A DNA stretch of 63,973 bases from JBLNCE01 sp050260415. Its GTDB lineage: Bacteria; Bacillota; UBA4882; JAAYXC01. The first letter of the stretch is position 1, and each line of letters starts with the position of its first letter. Location: positions 1-63,973 of the forward strand of contig JBLNCE010000173.1 in the NCBI GenBank assembly GCA_050260415.1. The letters are read 5' to 3'. The notes under the pieces are model-generated. The model was not told the origin of the DNA. It ran no database searches and saw nothing but the letters and a program-made list of their open reading frames with translations. Below are positions 1 to 7,820 of the stretch, one piece after another. Both the position numbers and the translations under genes were made by a program.

Positions 1-44
1 CGCCACTCCGCCAGGAGGGTTGAGGCGCTTCCGAGAGCCGGATC

Positions 45-81
45 AAAAAAGGATCCTTCTCGACGCCGCGGGAAAGATCCT
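45..81 (-). terminator. Rho-independent terminator after phoU
   Basis: On the minus strand, 65 bases past the phoU stop, arms at 72-81 and 50-59 form a 10-pair stem (one G-T pair) with a 12-base loop, followed by six T. This marks the left end of the leftward-transcribed island. Confidence 0.75.
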
Positions 82-145
82 GCCCAATAATGGCAAATAT
101 GGTGAAGAATCGGTACAATTCAAACGTAAAGGACGGGGGCTGAGT

Positions 146-826
146 TCACCCTGCGGCCTTGCGCGTTTTGAACGGATGCCTCACCCCGGTCTCGGCGAAG
201 ATGGTCATCTCGGCGATATTGACCACGTGGTCGCCGATCCGCTCGAGGTATCTGGCGGCCAATAACAGGTTGCTGGCCTGGTCCACGTATTCCGGGCCCT
301 TTTTCATGAAGTCCGTCAATTCCTCGAGCAGAAGCCGGAATAGGGTATCGACTTCGGCGTCCTCATCGTGCATCCGGCGGGCGGACACTAGATCCTTCTC
401 CACATGCGCTTTGAGACTCTTGCGCATCATGGCCTGGACCAGACCGCCCATGCGCGGCACATCCACCAGCGGCTTGAAATAGGGGCCTTTCCCCTTGAGC
501 AGCAGCGCGATTTCCGCGATATCGCAGGCATAGTCGGCAATGCGTTCGAGATCCCTGGAGATCCGCATCGCCGCCGCCATGAAACGGAGGTCACGGTCCA
601 CCGGTTGTTGAAGCGAGATGAGATCGATGACTTCCATTTCCAGGGCTTCGTCCAAGGCATCGACCTCGTCATCCCCGGCGAGCGCGGTCTGGGCAAGCTG
701 CTCATCCTGGTCTGTGAGCGCGCACATCGCCTCCGACAGCCGCCGCTCAACCAGATCGCCCATGCCGAGCAAGCGTTGGCCGATCTCGATCAGCGCGCAG
801 TCATAAGCGTTGAGACGCCGATTCAT
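146..826 (-). CDS. phoU: Phosphate signalling/transport regulator PhoU
   Basis: A 226-residue protein made of two PhoU three-helix repeats. Each repeat carries the metal-cluster motif, ERIADYACDIAE near residue 95 and ERIGDHVVNIAE near 195. PhoU proteins restrain phosphate uptake and PhoR signalling in the cytoplasm. The start chosen is the second ATG (826), eight bases after AAGGAG; an ATG at 832 is too close to it. No pst or phoBR genes are nearby, which is unusual. Instead a Na/Pi cotransporter that carries its own PhoU domain lies 3 kb upstream, so the role here may be tied to phosphate released by the catabolic island (inference). A terminator follows the gene. Confidence 0.93.
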   Translation of the reverse strand: MNRRLNAYDCALIEIGQRLLGMGDLVERRLSEAMCALTDQDEQLAQTALAGDDEVDALDEALEMEVIDLISLQQPVDRDLRFMAAAMRISRDLERIADYACDIAEIALLLKGKGPYFKPLVDVPRMGGLVQAMMRKSLKAHVEKDLVSARRMHDEDAEVDTLFRLLLEELTDFMKKGPEYVDQASNLLLAARYLERIGDHVVNIAEMTIFAETGVRHPFKTRKAAG

Positions 827-885
827 GGTCATTTCTCCTTAACGGTTCGCAGGAATCCTGAAAAGCGTTAGCAAAGAACCCGATC

Positions 886-970
886 TTAACCACGAAACAC
901 ACCAAATACACGAAAAGTAAACAACTTGATCTAGCCTTATTTCGTGGCCTTTCGTGTGTTTTGTGGTTGG
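886..970. repeat. Imperfect inverted repeat, CACGAAACACAC family
   Basis: Left arm 886-916 contains ACCACGAAACACACCAAA; right arm 937-970 contains TTTCGTGTGTTTTGTGGTT, nearly its reverse complement, around a 20-base AT-rich centre. It lies between phoU and the PfkB gene and resembles the repeat at 16268-16364. Confidence 0.7.
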
Positions 971-1023
971 TAATTATTCCGTTATCTTATCTTCTAATTT
1001 TGTCAGAAACCTGGGTTGCCAGA

Positions 1024-1932
1024 TTAGCCAATTCTATACCTTTTCGCAATCAAGGCCTCAACATCACGTACGTCGCGTTTGAACGGACCTTCGGCTTCCA
1101 TCTTGATACTCACGGCCGCGGCGGCCCAGATGGCGGCCTCGTACGGTGGCGCGCTCAAACGTTTGGCCATGTAAGAGGCGATTACGGTATCGCCCCGGCC
1201 GCTCCGGCCGACCAGCTTTTCCGGGTAAAACCCGGCGTCGTAATAGTTCTTGCCGTCATAGACCAAGAGCCCGTTGCGGTGAGTCAGGACTACCTCCTTG
1301 GGTCCGAGATCAGCCAGGATCCTGGCGGCTTTGCGGATATCCGATTCGCCGGTCAGGAATTCCGCTTCCACCGCGTCGGTTTTTACCACGTCCGCCCTGG
1401 ACAGAACCGCCGCTTTTTCAGGCCACGGAGCGTTAATCAGGACGCCGTCTTCGCGGATAATGCGGATGTAACCTTGGACGTCGATCGAAATAAAACCGTT
1501 TCTCTGTTTGATTTCGTCGATCACTTCGAGCGGTACCTCGCCGCGGATCGAGGGGCTGATTACAAAAGCCTTGGCTTTGATGCCTTTCACTTCGTCGACG
1601 GTGAAAGAACCGGCCGTGGTGGTAACGTACAAGGTGCGTTGATCGACGTTTTCGGTCGGATACTCCAACGTCATGCAGATTGAATGCGGCGTAGCGGTGG
1701 CGAAAACATCCACGCCCAGTTTTCTAAGCTCCGCGACCAGATGAAAGTCTTCCTCGGCCAGGCGGGTTATGGCCGCGGTCTTCAGTCCCATGCGGGCGAC
1801 AACATTGGCGCCGTAGTTGAAACCGCCGCCGTCCACCCGCCTGGTGCCCGCGGGCGAGATGATGGTATCCTTTGTGTATTCGCCAAGCAAGACTACGTCG
1901 TAATCTCCGCTGTTCAATTTCACACCTTCCAT
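1024..1932 (-). CDS. PfkB (ribokinase) family sugar/inositol kinase
   Basis: A 302-residue PfkB-family kinase. The C-terminal signature GRSGRGDT (242-249) supplies the anion hole and the catalytic Asp248, and the N-terminal GGGFNYGANVVARMG (35-49) is the sugar-side glycine motif. It shares overall layout and the same GRSGRGDT signature with the kinase at 15365-16234, which resembles T. maritima TM0415, so the two are probably paralogs. Its place in an inositol island suggests inositol or a breakdown product as acceptor, but that is inference. The start is ATG with only a weak ribosome site. It is 56 bases downstream of the isomerase-like gene, probably in one transcript. Confidence 0.85.
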   Translation of the reverse strand: MEGVKLNSGDYDVVLLGEYTKDTIISPAGTRRVDGGGFNYGANVVARMGLKTAAITRLAEEDFHLVAELRKLGVDVFATATPHSICMTLEYPTENVDQRTLYVTTTAGSFTVDEVKGIKAKAFVISPSIRGEVPLEVIDEIKQRNGFISIDVQGYIRIIREDGVLINAPWPEKAAVLSRADVVKTDAVEAEFLTGESDIRKAARILADLGPKEVVLTHRNGLLVYDGKNYYDAGFYPEKLVGRSGRGDTVIASYMAKRLSAPPYEAAIWAAAAVSIKMEAEGPFKRDVRDVEALIAKRYRIG

Positions 1933-1988
1933 CCATAGAGCGCTATGTGCCTTACCCGGTCATGATCGGGGGATAGCCTTTTTTTATA

Positions 1989-2804
1989 TCAGGCGAATTG
2001 TTGCATGCTCCGCCAGGAAAGATCGGCCGCCTCCTGCGGGGTAGCCCGCCAGAGTTCCTCGTTGAACAACTCCAACGAGACCCGGCCGCCGAAGCCGATC
2101 TTTTTCAAACCGGCTTGGATCTGGCTCAGGTCGGCGCGGCCCTCGCCGGGCAGGAGTCGCATGCCGTCGTTCAGCCGTGCAAACGGCACGTCGGGGAGAT
2201 CGTTGACATGGATGATCCCGAGCCGATCCGCCGCGGTGGCGAGCAAGTCGTCCAGGCGCGTGCCGCCGACATAATAATGGAAGGTGTCGATGACCAGCTT
2301 GATCTCATGTTTTTTGACCATGTCCGCGATAGCCGCGGCGGTATTCAGATCCGTCACCGAAAAGTCGGGAAAGCCGATGAACTCGAAGAGCACCTTGATC
2401 CCGTATCGCTCCGCGATCTCCGCCAGGATCGCCAGCCGTGCGGCGGTCGTCTCGGCCACGGCCCGCTCCCCGGTGTAGCAAGCGTTCTTGCGGCTCGGCA
2501 CGGCGATCATCCATTCGCAGTCCAACAACTGGCACAGTACGGCGGCCTCTTCCGCCTTTTTTTCCATGAACTTGTAGTTCTCTTCCGGCACGAGCGAGAA
2601 AAACTCCAAGGCGTTCAAGGTCGCCACCCTGACACCGGCGGAGCGCATGATTTGCGCCAATTCGCGCGCCGGGCGCTTGATCAGGAACTCCTCCACCTTC
2701 GGAATTCTGAGTTCAAGCCATTTGAAACCGGCCCGCGCGGACACCTTGATGAACTCTTCCGTATCGCACTGCATAATGGTGGCCTGATTGAGACACAACT
2801 CCAT
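1989..2804 (-). CDS. Xylose isomerase-like TIM barrel (sugar epimerase/isomerase)
   Basis: A 271-residue AP-endonuclease-2/xylose-isomerase-like barrel. Likely divalent-metal positions are in LFEFIGFPDF, VIDTFHYYVGG, IIHVNDLPD and SLELFNEELW. The family includes inosose isomerase IolI, IolH and many ketose epimerases. It differs from the IolO-like protein at 5574, so it probably performs another isomerisation step; the exact substrate cannot be read from sequence. The start is ATG at 2804, eight bases after AAAGGAG; a GTG at 2813 overlaps that site. It sits between a LacI gene (27 bases upstream) and a PfkB gene. Confidence 0.82.
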   Translation of the reverse strand: MELCLNQATIMQCDTEEFIKVSARAGFKWLELRIPKVEEFLIKRPARELAQIMRSAGVRVATLNALEFFSLVPEENYKFMEKKAEEAAVLCQLLDCEWMIAVPSRKNACYTGERAVAETTAARLAILAEIAERYGIKVLFEFIGFPDFSVTDLNTAAAIADMVKKHEIKLVIDTFHYYVGGTRLDDLLATAADRLGIIHVNDLPDVPFARLNDGMRLLPGEGRADLSQIQAGLKKIGFGGRVSLELFNEELWRATPQEAADLSWRSMQQFA

Positions 2805-2831
2805 CTGTACCACTCCTTTATTATCAGTCTT

Positions 2832-3848
2832 CTAGATCAGCGCCCCACACGTTCTCCTTACCTGCAATTTGGGCGTGAGCACCACTTTGGGGTGCGTGCA
2901 GCCGGCCTCCGCGCCCACGCGTTCGATCTTGTCCAGGAGCATCCGCGTCGCCACCGCCCCAATCTCGGTCTTGGGCTGCGCGACCGTGGTGAGCTGTATT
3001 GTGTGCAGCGAGGCGATGGCGATATCGTCAAAACCGACCACGGCCAAGTCTTTGGGCACCTGGAGACCGCGATCGTACGCCGCTTCCAGGGTACCGATGG
3101 CCATCGCGTCATTGCCGACAAAGACCGCGGTGACGGGCGGTCGGCAGTCCAGCATCTTCAGCGTGGCCGTATACCCGCCCGCCTGTTTGTGATCGGCTTC
3201 GACGATCGGGAGATCATCGGAACTGAGCCCGTAATTGGCCAGTGCCATCTTGAATCCCTGAAGGCGGTCGGCACTGACCGATTCGCCCAGGGGCCCCGAG
3301 ATGTGCCCGATCCGCCGGTGGCCGAGCCGCAAGAGGTGCTGCGTCGCTTGATAAGCGCCTAAAACGTTGTCGACCACGACGCAGTCGCGATCGATCCCCG
3401 GGAGGCTCAACCCCGCCAGAACCCAAGGTATGCCATGCCGGTCAAGTTCGGCGGGGTCGATCATCTTGGGCCTGATCGAGGCAAAGATGATCCCGTCGAC
3501 GCGTTTCTCCACCAGCAAACCGATGTAGGCCGCTTCTTTGAGGGCGTCGCGATCGGTATTGCACAGGATGACATTATACCCGTAAGCGCTTAGGACATCC
3601 TCCACCCCGCGTGCGATCTCCGGAAAGAAGGGGTTGGTGATGTCGGAGATGATCAGCCCGATCGTCCTGGTACGCTTCGTGGACAAACCCCTGGCAATGC
3701 CGTTGGGCCGGTAACCCAACCGCGTCACGGTCTCAAGCACCCGGTTGCGCGTCTCCTCGGCGACATACCCCACCCCGTTCAGCACGCGCGACACCGTCGC
3801 GGTCGATACTTTCGCCTGTTTTGCCACTTCTCTAATCGTCGCCGGCAT
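2832..3848 (-). CDS. LacI-family transcriptional repressor (copy 1)
   Basis: A 338-residue LacI/GalR regulator. The N-terminal helix-turn-helix ATIREVAKQAKVSTATVSRV and hinge YRPNGIARGLS are followed by a periplasmic-binding-protein-like effector domain (SDITNPFFPEIARGVED). It is strikingly similar to the regulator at 25491-26558 (same hinge, same PGIDRDCV, DNVLGAYQATQHLL and IQLTTVAQPK blocks), so the pair arose by duplication and probably binds related operators. It lies 18-19 bases from its neighbours, inside the operon of the Na/Pi cotransporter. The effector is unknown; an inositol intermediate is plausible. Confidence 0.93.
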   Translation of the reverse strand: MPATIREVAKQAKVSTATVSRVLNGVGYVAEETRNRVLETVTRLGYRPNGIARGLSTKRTRTIGLIISDITNPFFPEIARGVEDVLSAYGYNVILCNTDRDALKEAAYIGLLVEKRVDGIIFASIRPKMIDPAELDRHGIPWVLAGLSLPGIDRDCVVVDNVLGAYQATQHLLRLGHRRIGHISGPLGESVSADRLQGFKMALANYGLSSDDLPIVEADHKQAGGYTATLKMLDCRPPVTAVFVGNDAMAIGTLEAAYDRGLQVPKDLAVVGFDDIAIASLHTIQLTTVAQPKTEIGAVATRMLLDKIERVGAEAGCTHPKVVLTPKLQVRRTCGALI

Positions 3849-3867
3849 CTTGCATCACCATCAATCA

Positions 3868-5481
3868 CTAGACAATTCCCATGACCACCTGGCCGATATT
3901 GACCGCGTGGCCGTCGGTGCGCAACAATGCTTCGATCAAGTCCAGATGGGCTGAACTCGAGGCCGCGGTTTTCTTGTTGCCGGACTGCATCCGGTCAAAA
4001 TGGTTGTAACGGAGCTCCTTTTCCAGGCGCAACACGCGCGGGTGCTCTTTGATGACCTTGCTGGCCAAGATCTTGTCCTGATTGGCGAAGGCCTTCAATG
4101 CGAGCGCGAGATTCTCCTTGACCTGTCCGAACATGGCCTCGATCTCCTCCAGGCCTTCCTGGGAAAACTCGAGTTCCTCGTGGCGGATCTTGCGGGAGAT
4201 CTGGGCTACGTTCATCAAGATGTCGCCGATATGCTCGAGGTCATTGGCGGCATATAGAATCTGAACGCTCTCCTGCATGAGTTCGTCTGAGAGCCCCTTG
4301 CCGGCTAGGCTCGTCATATAACGGCAGATCTGCTTATAGAGGGAGTCCACGGCCTGCTCGGTCTCGGTAATCCGGTCGATCACATCAGGGTCGCCGTAAC
4401 GCAGCGCCGGCAGCACCAGGGCAAACATTTCCTCTTGCACGACCCGGCCCATCTCGATCGTTTGCCGACGCGCCTGTTCCACCGCGATCTCCGGCACTTC
4501 CAGCAGGCCCTCATCCAGATAGACCGCATCCGCCAACCGCGGATGCTTATTAGGCAAAAGATGCGCCATCCATTTGGCGACATGCGCGGTAAAAGGAAGA
4601 AAACCAACTGCCATCGACAACGAAAAGAGCGTGTGCGCGTTGGCGATCTCCCTTTTGAGATCGGGCGAACTCCATAACAATAGATGCGTCAACGGCCGGC
4701 AAAAGGGAAGAAAGATCAAACCGTTCAAAAACTTGAACGCGGCATTGGCGATGGCGGCCCTTTTCGCATCGAGCCCCGGCGCGCCCAAACTGGATAGCAT
4801 GCCGGTCACGGTACCGCCGAGATGCGCCCCGAGCACGAAGGGGATAATCGCAAACGGACCGACGACGCCGTGCGAGGCCAAGCCCATCAATAAAGCCAAG
4901 AAAGCCGGGCTGGATTGCAGGACGGCCGTCACCAAAAACCCCACCAGATACTCGAGCAGAGGATAGTGCTCCAGTCCGGCCATGGTCCGGGCGATAATGG
5001 GATAGTTGCCGATGGGAGCCATGGCCGCCGACATGACGGACATGCCGTAGAAAATAAGCCCGAACCCCAACATCGTCTGACCGAGACTGCGCCGGCGCGT
5101 ACGCCGGGCGAACAGATAGAAGACCGCGCCCGCAAACAGCAACACCAGGGCGAGTTCCGTGGTCTTGAAGGCGATCAATTGCGCCGTCAGCGAGGCGCCG
5201 ATTGCCGAGCCCAGGAGTACGCCGAGGGCTTGCGCCAGATTCATCATGCCGGCGCTCACGAGCCCGACGACCAGAGCGGAGGTCGCGCTGCTGCTTTGCA
5301 GACCCAGGGTGACCACCGCGCCGACCAGCAGCCCCAGTATCGGGTTGCGGGTTAAGGTCCGCACGAGCTGCTTCAATTTGTGGGCGGCCATTTTTTGGAG
5401 ACCCTCGGAGCACAGCTGCATGCCGAACATGAACAAACCCAGGCCTCCGGCCAAACCGATCAGAGCCTTGACAGCGGTCAT
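3868..5481 (-). CDS. Na+/phosphate cotransporter family protein with C-terminal PhoU domain
   Basis: A 537-residue membrane protein of the NptA/YjbB type. Two repeated Na/Pi-cotransporter units show the QSSSATSALVVG and QSSPAFLALLMG motifs, in the N-terminal 300 residues with about eight membrane segments. A PhoU-like helical domain follows (residues about 340-520, with YAANDLEHIGDILMNVAQ). YjbB-type proteins can export phosphate; NptA types import it. Beside two phosphatases and an organic-substrate catabolic island, disposal of surplus phosphate is an attractive role (inference). GAGG lies eight bases before the ATG. The adjoining LacI gene follows after 19 bases. Confidence 0.9.
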   Translation of the reverse strand: MTAVKALIGLAGGLGLFMFGMQLCSEGLQKMAAHKLKQLVRTLTRNPILGLLVGAVVTLGLQSSSATSALVVGLVSAGMMNLAQALGVLLGSAIGASLTAQLIAFKTTELALVLLFAGAVFYLFARRTRRRSLGQTMLGFGLIFYGMSVMSAAMAPIGNYPIIARTMAGLEHYPLLEYLVGFLVTAVLQSSPAFLALLMGLASHGVVGPFAIIPFVLGAHLGGTVTGMLSSLGAPGLDAKRAAIANAAFKFLNGLIFLPFCRPLTHLLLWSSPDLKREIANAHTLFSLSMAVGFLPFTAHVAKWMAHLLPNKHPRLADAVYLDEGLLEVPEIAVEQARRQTIEMGRVVQEEMFALVLPALRYGDPDVIDRITETEQAVDSLYKQICRYMTSLAGKGLSDELMQESVQILYAANDLEHIGDILMNVAQISRKIRHEELEFSQEGLEEIEAMFGQVKENLALALKAFANQDKILASKVIKEHPRVLRLEKELRYNHFDRMQSGNKKTAASSSAHLDLIEALLRTDGHAVNIGQVVMGIV

Positions 5482-5573
5482 CGTTCCATCCTCGTCTCGT
5501 CACTCCTGGATACGAATTACGATGCTACCGGCGTTGATTCCTTTACTTCAGAAGAGATGCCAATAATGCATAA

Positions 5574-6410
5574 CTATAGATCAGCCAGTGTCTCGACCAT
5601 CTTCCGCGCCGCGCTGTCCGGATCCGGATAGGGCAGGATCTCCGCGGAGAGAAAGCCGTCGTAACCCACCGCGCGCAACTCCGCCAGGATGGCGCCGAAA
5701 TCGAGGTGCCCGAAGCCCGGCGCCCACCGGTTACTGTCCGCGACGTGGACGTGTTTGATCCGGGAACCGGCCTTGCGGATACTCTCCGTAATGGAACGCT
5801 CCTCGATATTCATATGGAAAGTGTCCAACAGCACGCCGACCCGCGGCACGGCCAGCTCATCAAGGATCTTCAGGGCTTCCCCCACCGTGTTGAGTAGGTT
5901 GGTCTCATAGCGGTTGATCGGCTCGATGACCAGATCGGCTCCCTGACGGACCGCTTCGTCGGCGCAGGCTTTCAAACCTTCGAGCATCCGCCCCTCAATC
6001 GCGAGCACCGGCTCCTCTGGCGGGCGCTTGCCGCGAATCAACCCGATGATCACCAACGCGTCCAGTTCCGCGGCGAGCGCGAGGTGATCCTTTATCCGGT
6101 CAAGCGCCTTCCGGCGCACAGACTGATCCGGATGCGTAAAGCTCAAGCCGTCCGTGCCATACGCCTGCCCGGTGCCGAGCGCGCAGATCTTGAGTTGGTA
6201 TTCTTCCGCCAAGTGCAGTAATTCTCCTGCCGAAACCATCTTTGGATCTCTAATCGCCACTTCGACGCCCCTGAACCCCAACGCGGCGGCTTTGGCGAAA
6301 CTCTTGACGAAAGGTTCACGGTAAACCAGCGCGGAAAACCCGGCATTGGGCGTGGAGACCACCACCGAGGTCTTGCGCGGTTGTTTGTCTGGACAAATTG
6401 TTCCATCCAT
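5574..6410 (-). CDS. iolO: 5-keto-L-gluconate epimerase (IolO-like)
   Basis: A 278-residue xylose-isomerase-like barrel that closely recalls T. maritima TM0416 (IolO), which converts 5-keto-L-gluconate to D-tagaturonate: shared blocks include ALGTGQAYGTDGLSFTHPD, INRYETN, DTFHMNIEE and HVADSNRWAPGFGHLDF, where metal-binding Glu, Asp and His lie. The comparison is from memory, not an alignment. The open frame extends to 6494, but those 28 extra residues are encoded by a GATACC-type repeat and are Asp/Ser-rich, so the ATG at 6410 after GGAGG is preferred. It lies directly downstream of iolN, iolM and iolG, in the order expected for successive pathway steps. Confidence 0.88.
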   Translation of the reverse strand: MDGTICPDKQPRKTSVVVSTPNAGFSALVYREPFVKSFAKAAALGFRGVEVAIRDPKMVSAGELLHLAEEYQLKICALGTGQAYGTDGLSFTHPDQSVRRKALDRIKDHLALAAELDALVIIGLIRGKRPPEEPVLAIEGRMLEGLKACADEAVRQGADLVIEPINRYETNLLNTVGEALKILDELAVPRVGVLLDTFHMNIEERSITESIRKAGSRIKHVHVADSNRWAPGFGHLDFGAILAELRAVGYDGFLSAEILPYPDPDSAARKMVETLADL

Positions 6411-6437
6411 AATCGACTCGGGCCTCCGTTCGTACCA

Positions 6438-6563
6438 ATCGGAAACGGGGTCGGAATCGGCATCGAAATCGGAATTAGGATCGAAGGCTTGCATGGTTGT
6501 TGCATTTAGGTTTTCGATTCCGATCGCGATACCGATACCTATACCAATACCGATCGCGACCGG
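6438..6563. repeat. GATACC/GGTATC period-6 inverted repeat
   Basis: Left part 6438-6487 is a run of degenerate six-base units (GTCGGAATCGGCATCG); right part 6513-6563 holds the complementary units (CGATACCGATACC). They could fold together. It lies upstream of iolO and runs into the extended open frame. The same phrase recurs at 63122-63220 and, in one-armed form, at 52871-52914. Confidence 0.7.
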
Positions 6564-6575
6564 TCAGGTGGTTTA

Positions 6576-6612
6576 CCCCCCACCCCTCCCTCGCTGGGGG
6601 AGGAGTGGGGGG
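6576..6612. repeat. CCCCCCACCCCTCCC hairpin
   Basis: CCCCCCACCCCTCCC and GGGGGAGGAGTGGGGGG pair almost perfectly around TCGCT. It sits just past the iolN stop and may also terminate or stabilise the iolN mRNA. It belongs to the C-rich hairpin group seen at 7681, 30151, 30254 and 53461. Confidence 0.7.
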
Positions 6613-6628
6613 AAAGGAAGGGTGAGGA

Positions 6629-7600
6629 TCAGGCCGGCGGGTAGTGCAAGGAATAGATGCTGCGTCCGCCTTTGGCCAAGGGGCCCTTGATGGCCGCCTC
6701 GACTTCTTCGCGCGGCCGCTGGGTAACCTGTTCGATGGGCGGCAGCTTGCCCGGCGGGAATGTGGCCAGGATGTCGCTACACAGTTTGACCATGTAATCC
6801 AGCAATTGCTCAACGCCTGGAATGGCCTTCTCGGCCTTGGCCGCGGAAGCTTTACCCACGACGCCCTCGGGCGTGGCCGCCAGTTCGATGGGGCCGCAAC
6901 CGGCCTGCCCGTACCAGGCGATCGGGCGGCGCAGCAGATTGCCCGCCTTGTCCACGTGCCCGTCGGGCATGAACGCCCGCGGCTGCGTATCAACCACGTC
7001 CTCCATCCGGATCATCTCGGGGAACAGCGCCAGCGACCATGAGGTCTCGACTTCGTCGGCGTGGATAAAGTTGGTCTCGTAGGGGCCACCCTGCGCCTTG
7101 GTCTTGAAATGATCCGGCACCGCGTGATACCAGTTCAAGTTGACGATCACGGCCGGGACCTGATAGGTCTTCATGAACTGGTGGATGGCCGTGGGGATCA
7201 CGTACTCCTGACCGTGGCCGTTGAGCAGGATCATCTTGCGGAAGCCCATGTTCCAGAAGCCCGCCATCATCGACTTGAGCATACCGGTGAAGATCTCCTC
7301 GGGTACGACCACGGTGCCCGGCATCCCGAGGTGATGATAAGGATGCGAGCCGTAGCAGAGCGGTTGGGCGACCGTGCAGCCTGTCTTTTGCGCGACCAGT
7401 TCCGCCATGCGGTTGACGAGGAAAGTATCCTCGCCGATACAGGCGTGCGGACCGTGGTTCTCCGTAGATCCGATGGGCACGATGAGCAGATCGTTCTTTT
7501 GCAGCCGATCCTGAATCTGCTTCCAAGTCATGGTCTGCAGATAGATGCCGTCGGCCAGATCCTGATGGCCGCCTTTGGGCGGCAGTTCCCATGTGCTCAT
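6629..7600 (-). CDS. iolN: Creatininase-family hydrolase, 3-dehydro-scyllo-inosose hydrolase (IolN-like)
   Basis: A 323-residue creatininase-superfamily metallohydrolase. Motifs are PIGSTENHGPHACIGED (42-58, metal-binding Glu/His/Asp), GSHPYHHLGMPGT, ILLNGHGQEY and HADEVETSWSLALFPEM. In T. maritima the creatininase-like TM0413 (IolN) opens the diketo-inositol ring to 5-keto-L-gluconate. Here the gene lies between IolM- and IolO-like genes, exactly the neighbouring steps, which favours that role over creatinine or mycofactocin-type functions. The ATG at 7600 follows AGGAGG by seven bases; the longer frame to 7663 starts inside a repeat. The ribosome site itself forms the edge of a repeat motif (7612-7632). 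Confidence 0.85.
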   Translation of the reverse strand: MSTWELPPKGGHQDLADGIYLQTMTWKQIQDRLQKNDLLIVPIGSTENHGPHACIGEDTFLVNRMAELVAQKTGCTVAQPLCYGSHPYHHLGMPGTVVVPEEIFTGMLKSMMAGFWNMGFRKMILLNGHGQEYVIPTAIHQFMKTYQVPAVIVNLNWYHAVPDHFKTKAQGGPYETNFIHADEVETSWSLALFPEMIRMEDVVDTQPRAFMPDGHVDKAGNLLRRPIAWYGQAGCGPIELAATPEGVVGKASAAKAEKAIPGVEQLLDYMVKLCSDILATFPPGKLPPIEQVTQRPREEVEAAIKGPLAKGGRSIYSLHYPPA

Positions 7601-7611
7601 TGATATACCTC

Positions 7612-7665
7612 CTAAAAGAGATGTGAAAAACCTATTTTCTCGCAAAGGTGCAAGGATCGCCAAGC
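7612..7665. repeat. TTTTTCAC motif followed by CTTGGCG/CTTTGCG phrase
   Basis: Read on the minus strand, 7632-7612 is GGTTTTTCACATCTCTTTTAG, a copy of the companion motif. 7634-7665 is CTTGGCGATCCTTGC plus CCTTTGCGAGAAAAT, the same phrase as at 16423-16458. Its outer end abuts the AGGAGG site of iolN. Confidence 0.65.
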
Positions 7666-7680
7666 CCGGATCCAGATCCT

Positions 7681-7745
7681 GAACTCACCCCCGGCCTTTG
7701 GCCACCCCCTCTCTTTTGGAAGAGAGGGGGCCGGGGGGTGAGTTC
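7681..7745. repeat. GAACTCACCCCC nested hairpin element
   Basis: Outer arms GAACTCACCCCCGGCC (7681-7696) and CCGGGGGGTGAGTTC (7731-7745) enclose an inner stem CCCCCTCTC/GAGAGGGGG (7705-7713, 7722-7730). It is the complete form of a family also found at 30254-30327 and 53461-53579, and could act as a bidirectional terminator. Confidence 0.8.
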
Positions 7746-7760
7746 AAAACACGAATCGAA

Positions 7761-7786
7761 AACTTTTTCACATCGTTTCTAAACGA
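7761..7786. repeat. TTTTTCAC companion motif
   Basis: ACTTTTTCACATCGTTTCTAA on the plus strand, inverted relative to the copy at 7612-7632. The shared 11 bases GATGTGAAAAA/TTTTTCACATC bound the 7612-7786 unit like terminal inverted repeats. Confidence 0.6.
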
Positions 7787-7820
7787 GTGGTGATATGTAT
7801 CTCATTCCGGTGTCCGTACG

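Noticed and set aside
1998..3362. 454-residue plus-strand frame across the isomerase and LacI genes
   Set aside because: It is antisense to two clearly recognised genes and has no recognisable domain.
3575..3595. Operator-like CGTAAGCGCTTAGG inside lacI copy 1, with a similar site at about 26285-26300 in copy 2
   Set aside because: Both fall on codons for the conserved DVLSxYxYNVILCNTD block of the two paralogs, so coding constraint explains the match.
6629..7600. Creatinine amidohydrolase or mycofactocin peptidase assignment for the creatininase-fold gene
   Set aside because: No creatine/creatinine or mycofactocin genes are linked, whereas iolM and iolO flank it exactly as in T. maritima.
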